NCBI RefSeq assembly: GCF_003724155.1
Contig: NZ_RJJQ01000007.1
Span: 62,001-126,000, forward strand
Length of the DNA stretch: 64,000 bases
Direction: 5' to 3'
DNA from: Flexivirga caeni
Lineage (GTDB): Bacteria > Actinomycetota > Actinomycetes > Actinomycetales > Dermatophilaceae
Shown here: one piece after another, positions 63,460-64,000 of the stretch
Position numbering within the stretch: position 1 is the stretch's first letter
Layout: the number at the start of each line of letters is the position of its first letter
Position numbers and translations under genes: made by a program
Notes under the pieces: model-generated
Seen by the model: only the letters and a program-made list of their open reading frames with translations
Databases searched by the model: none
What the model was told of the DNA's origin: nothing

Positions 63460-64000
63460 ATGAGAGACCATCTCGACCCACGATCGGACCATTCACCCAA
63501 CTCGGCCGGCCTCCTCGTCCCTCGTGACGCGGCCGGCATGTCCCGGCGTTCGTTCGGCAAGTTGCTGGGCATCGGCGCGCTGTCGGCGGGCGCACTGGCG
63601 ACCGGTGAGACCGTCTTCGCTCAATCTGCCCATGCAGCAACGGTTTCCGGGCCACCAATCGGTCGCGGGGAAGTCATGCTGCGATCCTGGGACTGGATCA
63701 ACCGGCACATCCCGTACTCGCAGTCGGCATACGCCACTGAGGCCGGCGGCTCGAAGACCTACCGGCAGGACTGCTCCGGATATGCCTCCATGTGCTGGCG
63801 GCTGGACACGTCATACGCGACCTTCACCTTCGGCGACCGGCTCGCCACCCTGCCGAACTATGCCGCGCTGCAGCCGGGCGATTGCCTGATCGACCGGCCC
63901 CACCACATCGCGATCTTCGCCGGCTGGTCCGACGCCGCGCACACGCAACCGGTCATGCACGAGGAATACGACTACGGGCACCCCGCCGAGCAGCGCACGT
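63460..64000 (+). CDS. Tat-exported NlpC/P60- or CHAP-like cell-wall hydrolase, 5' part
   Basis: Frame open from the ATG at 63460 to the window end (180 codons). A twin-arginine signal MSRRSFGKLLGIGALSAGAL starts near residue 27 and ends after QSAHAA. The mature part has a catalytic-Cys motif QDCSGYASMCWRLD and a His in RPHHIAIFAGW, with the strand LQPGDCLIDRP between them, the arrangement of NlpC/P60 and related amidases. The end of the gene lies beyond the window. It is probably co-transcribed with the LGFP protein, giving a pair that remodels peptidoglycan. Confidence 0.75.
   Translation, partial: MRDHLDPRSDHSPNSAGLLVPRDAAGMSRRSFGKLLGIGALSAGALATGETVFAQSAHAATVSGPPIGRGEVMLRSWDWINRHIPYSQSAYATEAGGSKTYRQDCSGYASMCWRLDTSYATFTFGDRLATLPNYAALQPGDCLIDRPHHIAIFAGWSDAAHTQPVMHEEYDYGHPAEQRT

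Overview
This window comes from a high-GC actinobacterium. Three things point there: nearly all third codon positions are G or C, GTG starts and 4-nt ATGA/GTGA stop-start overlaps are common, and two gene orders are typical of Actinobacteria. Those orders are xerD-parA-scpA-scpB-rluB-tyrA-cmk-plsC-der and, reading leftward, ruvC-ruvA-ruvB-yajC-secD-secF-apt-rel with yebC/pdxT nearby. A member of the Micrococcales is likely, but that is inference because no rRNA is present.

Layout. 1-5.7 kb: start of a CDP-alcohol phosphatidyltransferase (cut by the window edge), fdhD, an HNH protein, an S53 (sedolisin) peptidase, an amidohydrolase, a NIPSNAP protein and a small alpha/beta hydrolase. 5.7-7.6 kb: a decayed zone with a twice-frameshifted ankyrin-repeat gene, a truncated 5' gene remnant and the 3' end of an SDR gene. 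7.6-9.8 kb: a BKACE (DUF849) enzyme overlapping a DUF1338/HglS-like dioxygenase. 10-12 kb: a DUF222-HNH element, a repeat-rich gene-free stretch and tRNA-Pro(GGG) with its terminator. 12.1-20.5 kb: the leftward xerD-to-der block. 20.5-26.5 kb: a Pls/PosA-type membrane NRPS with a small membrane protein upstream and an M1 aminopeptidase downstream. 26.5-32.5 kb: hisS, a metallo-beta-lactamase-fold hydrolase, a cyclophilin lipoprotein, a DUF349 protein, an M18 aminopeptidase and a conserved hypothetical.

32.5-40.75 kb is an accessory island: an FtsX-type ABC exporter (permease-ATPase-permease), then an AAA/DUF4143 ATPase preceded by 23-bp tandem repeats. The modules are bounded by copies of a 51-bp repeat; two are identical and carry a perfect DnaA box, the third is internally deleted. 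40.8-47.4 kb is a glycerol regulon: leftward glpD-glpF-glpK, diverging from an IclR regulator and a second glpK across palindromic operator-like sites. 47.4-56.2 kb: rel, apt, secF, secD (with a large Ser/Thr/Pro insert), yajC, ruvB, ruvA, ruvC. 56.3-60.65 kb: a block that separates ruvC from its usual neighbour yebC, containing 51-bp tandem repeats, a hypothetical, an APH-like kinase, a PPOX protein, a FitAB/VapBC toxin-antitoxin pair and a frameshifted serine hydrolase. 60.65-64 kb: yebC, pdxT, and two secreted cell-wall proteins, the last cut by the window end.

The most unusual parts are the Pls-type NRPS cluster, the repeat-bounded ABC/DUF4143 island, the overlapping BKACE-HglS pair and several families of short dispersed repeats. 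All family assignments rest on recognised motifs, gene length and context; no database search was run.
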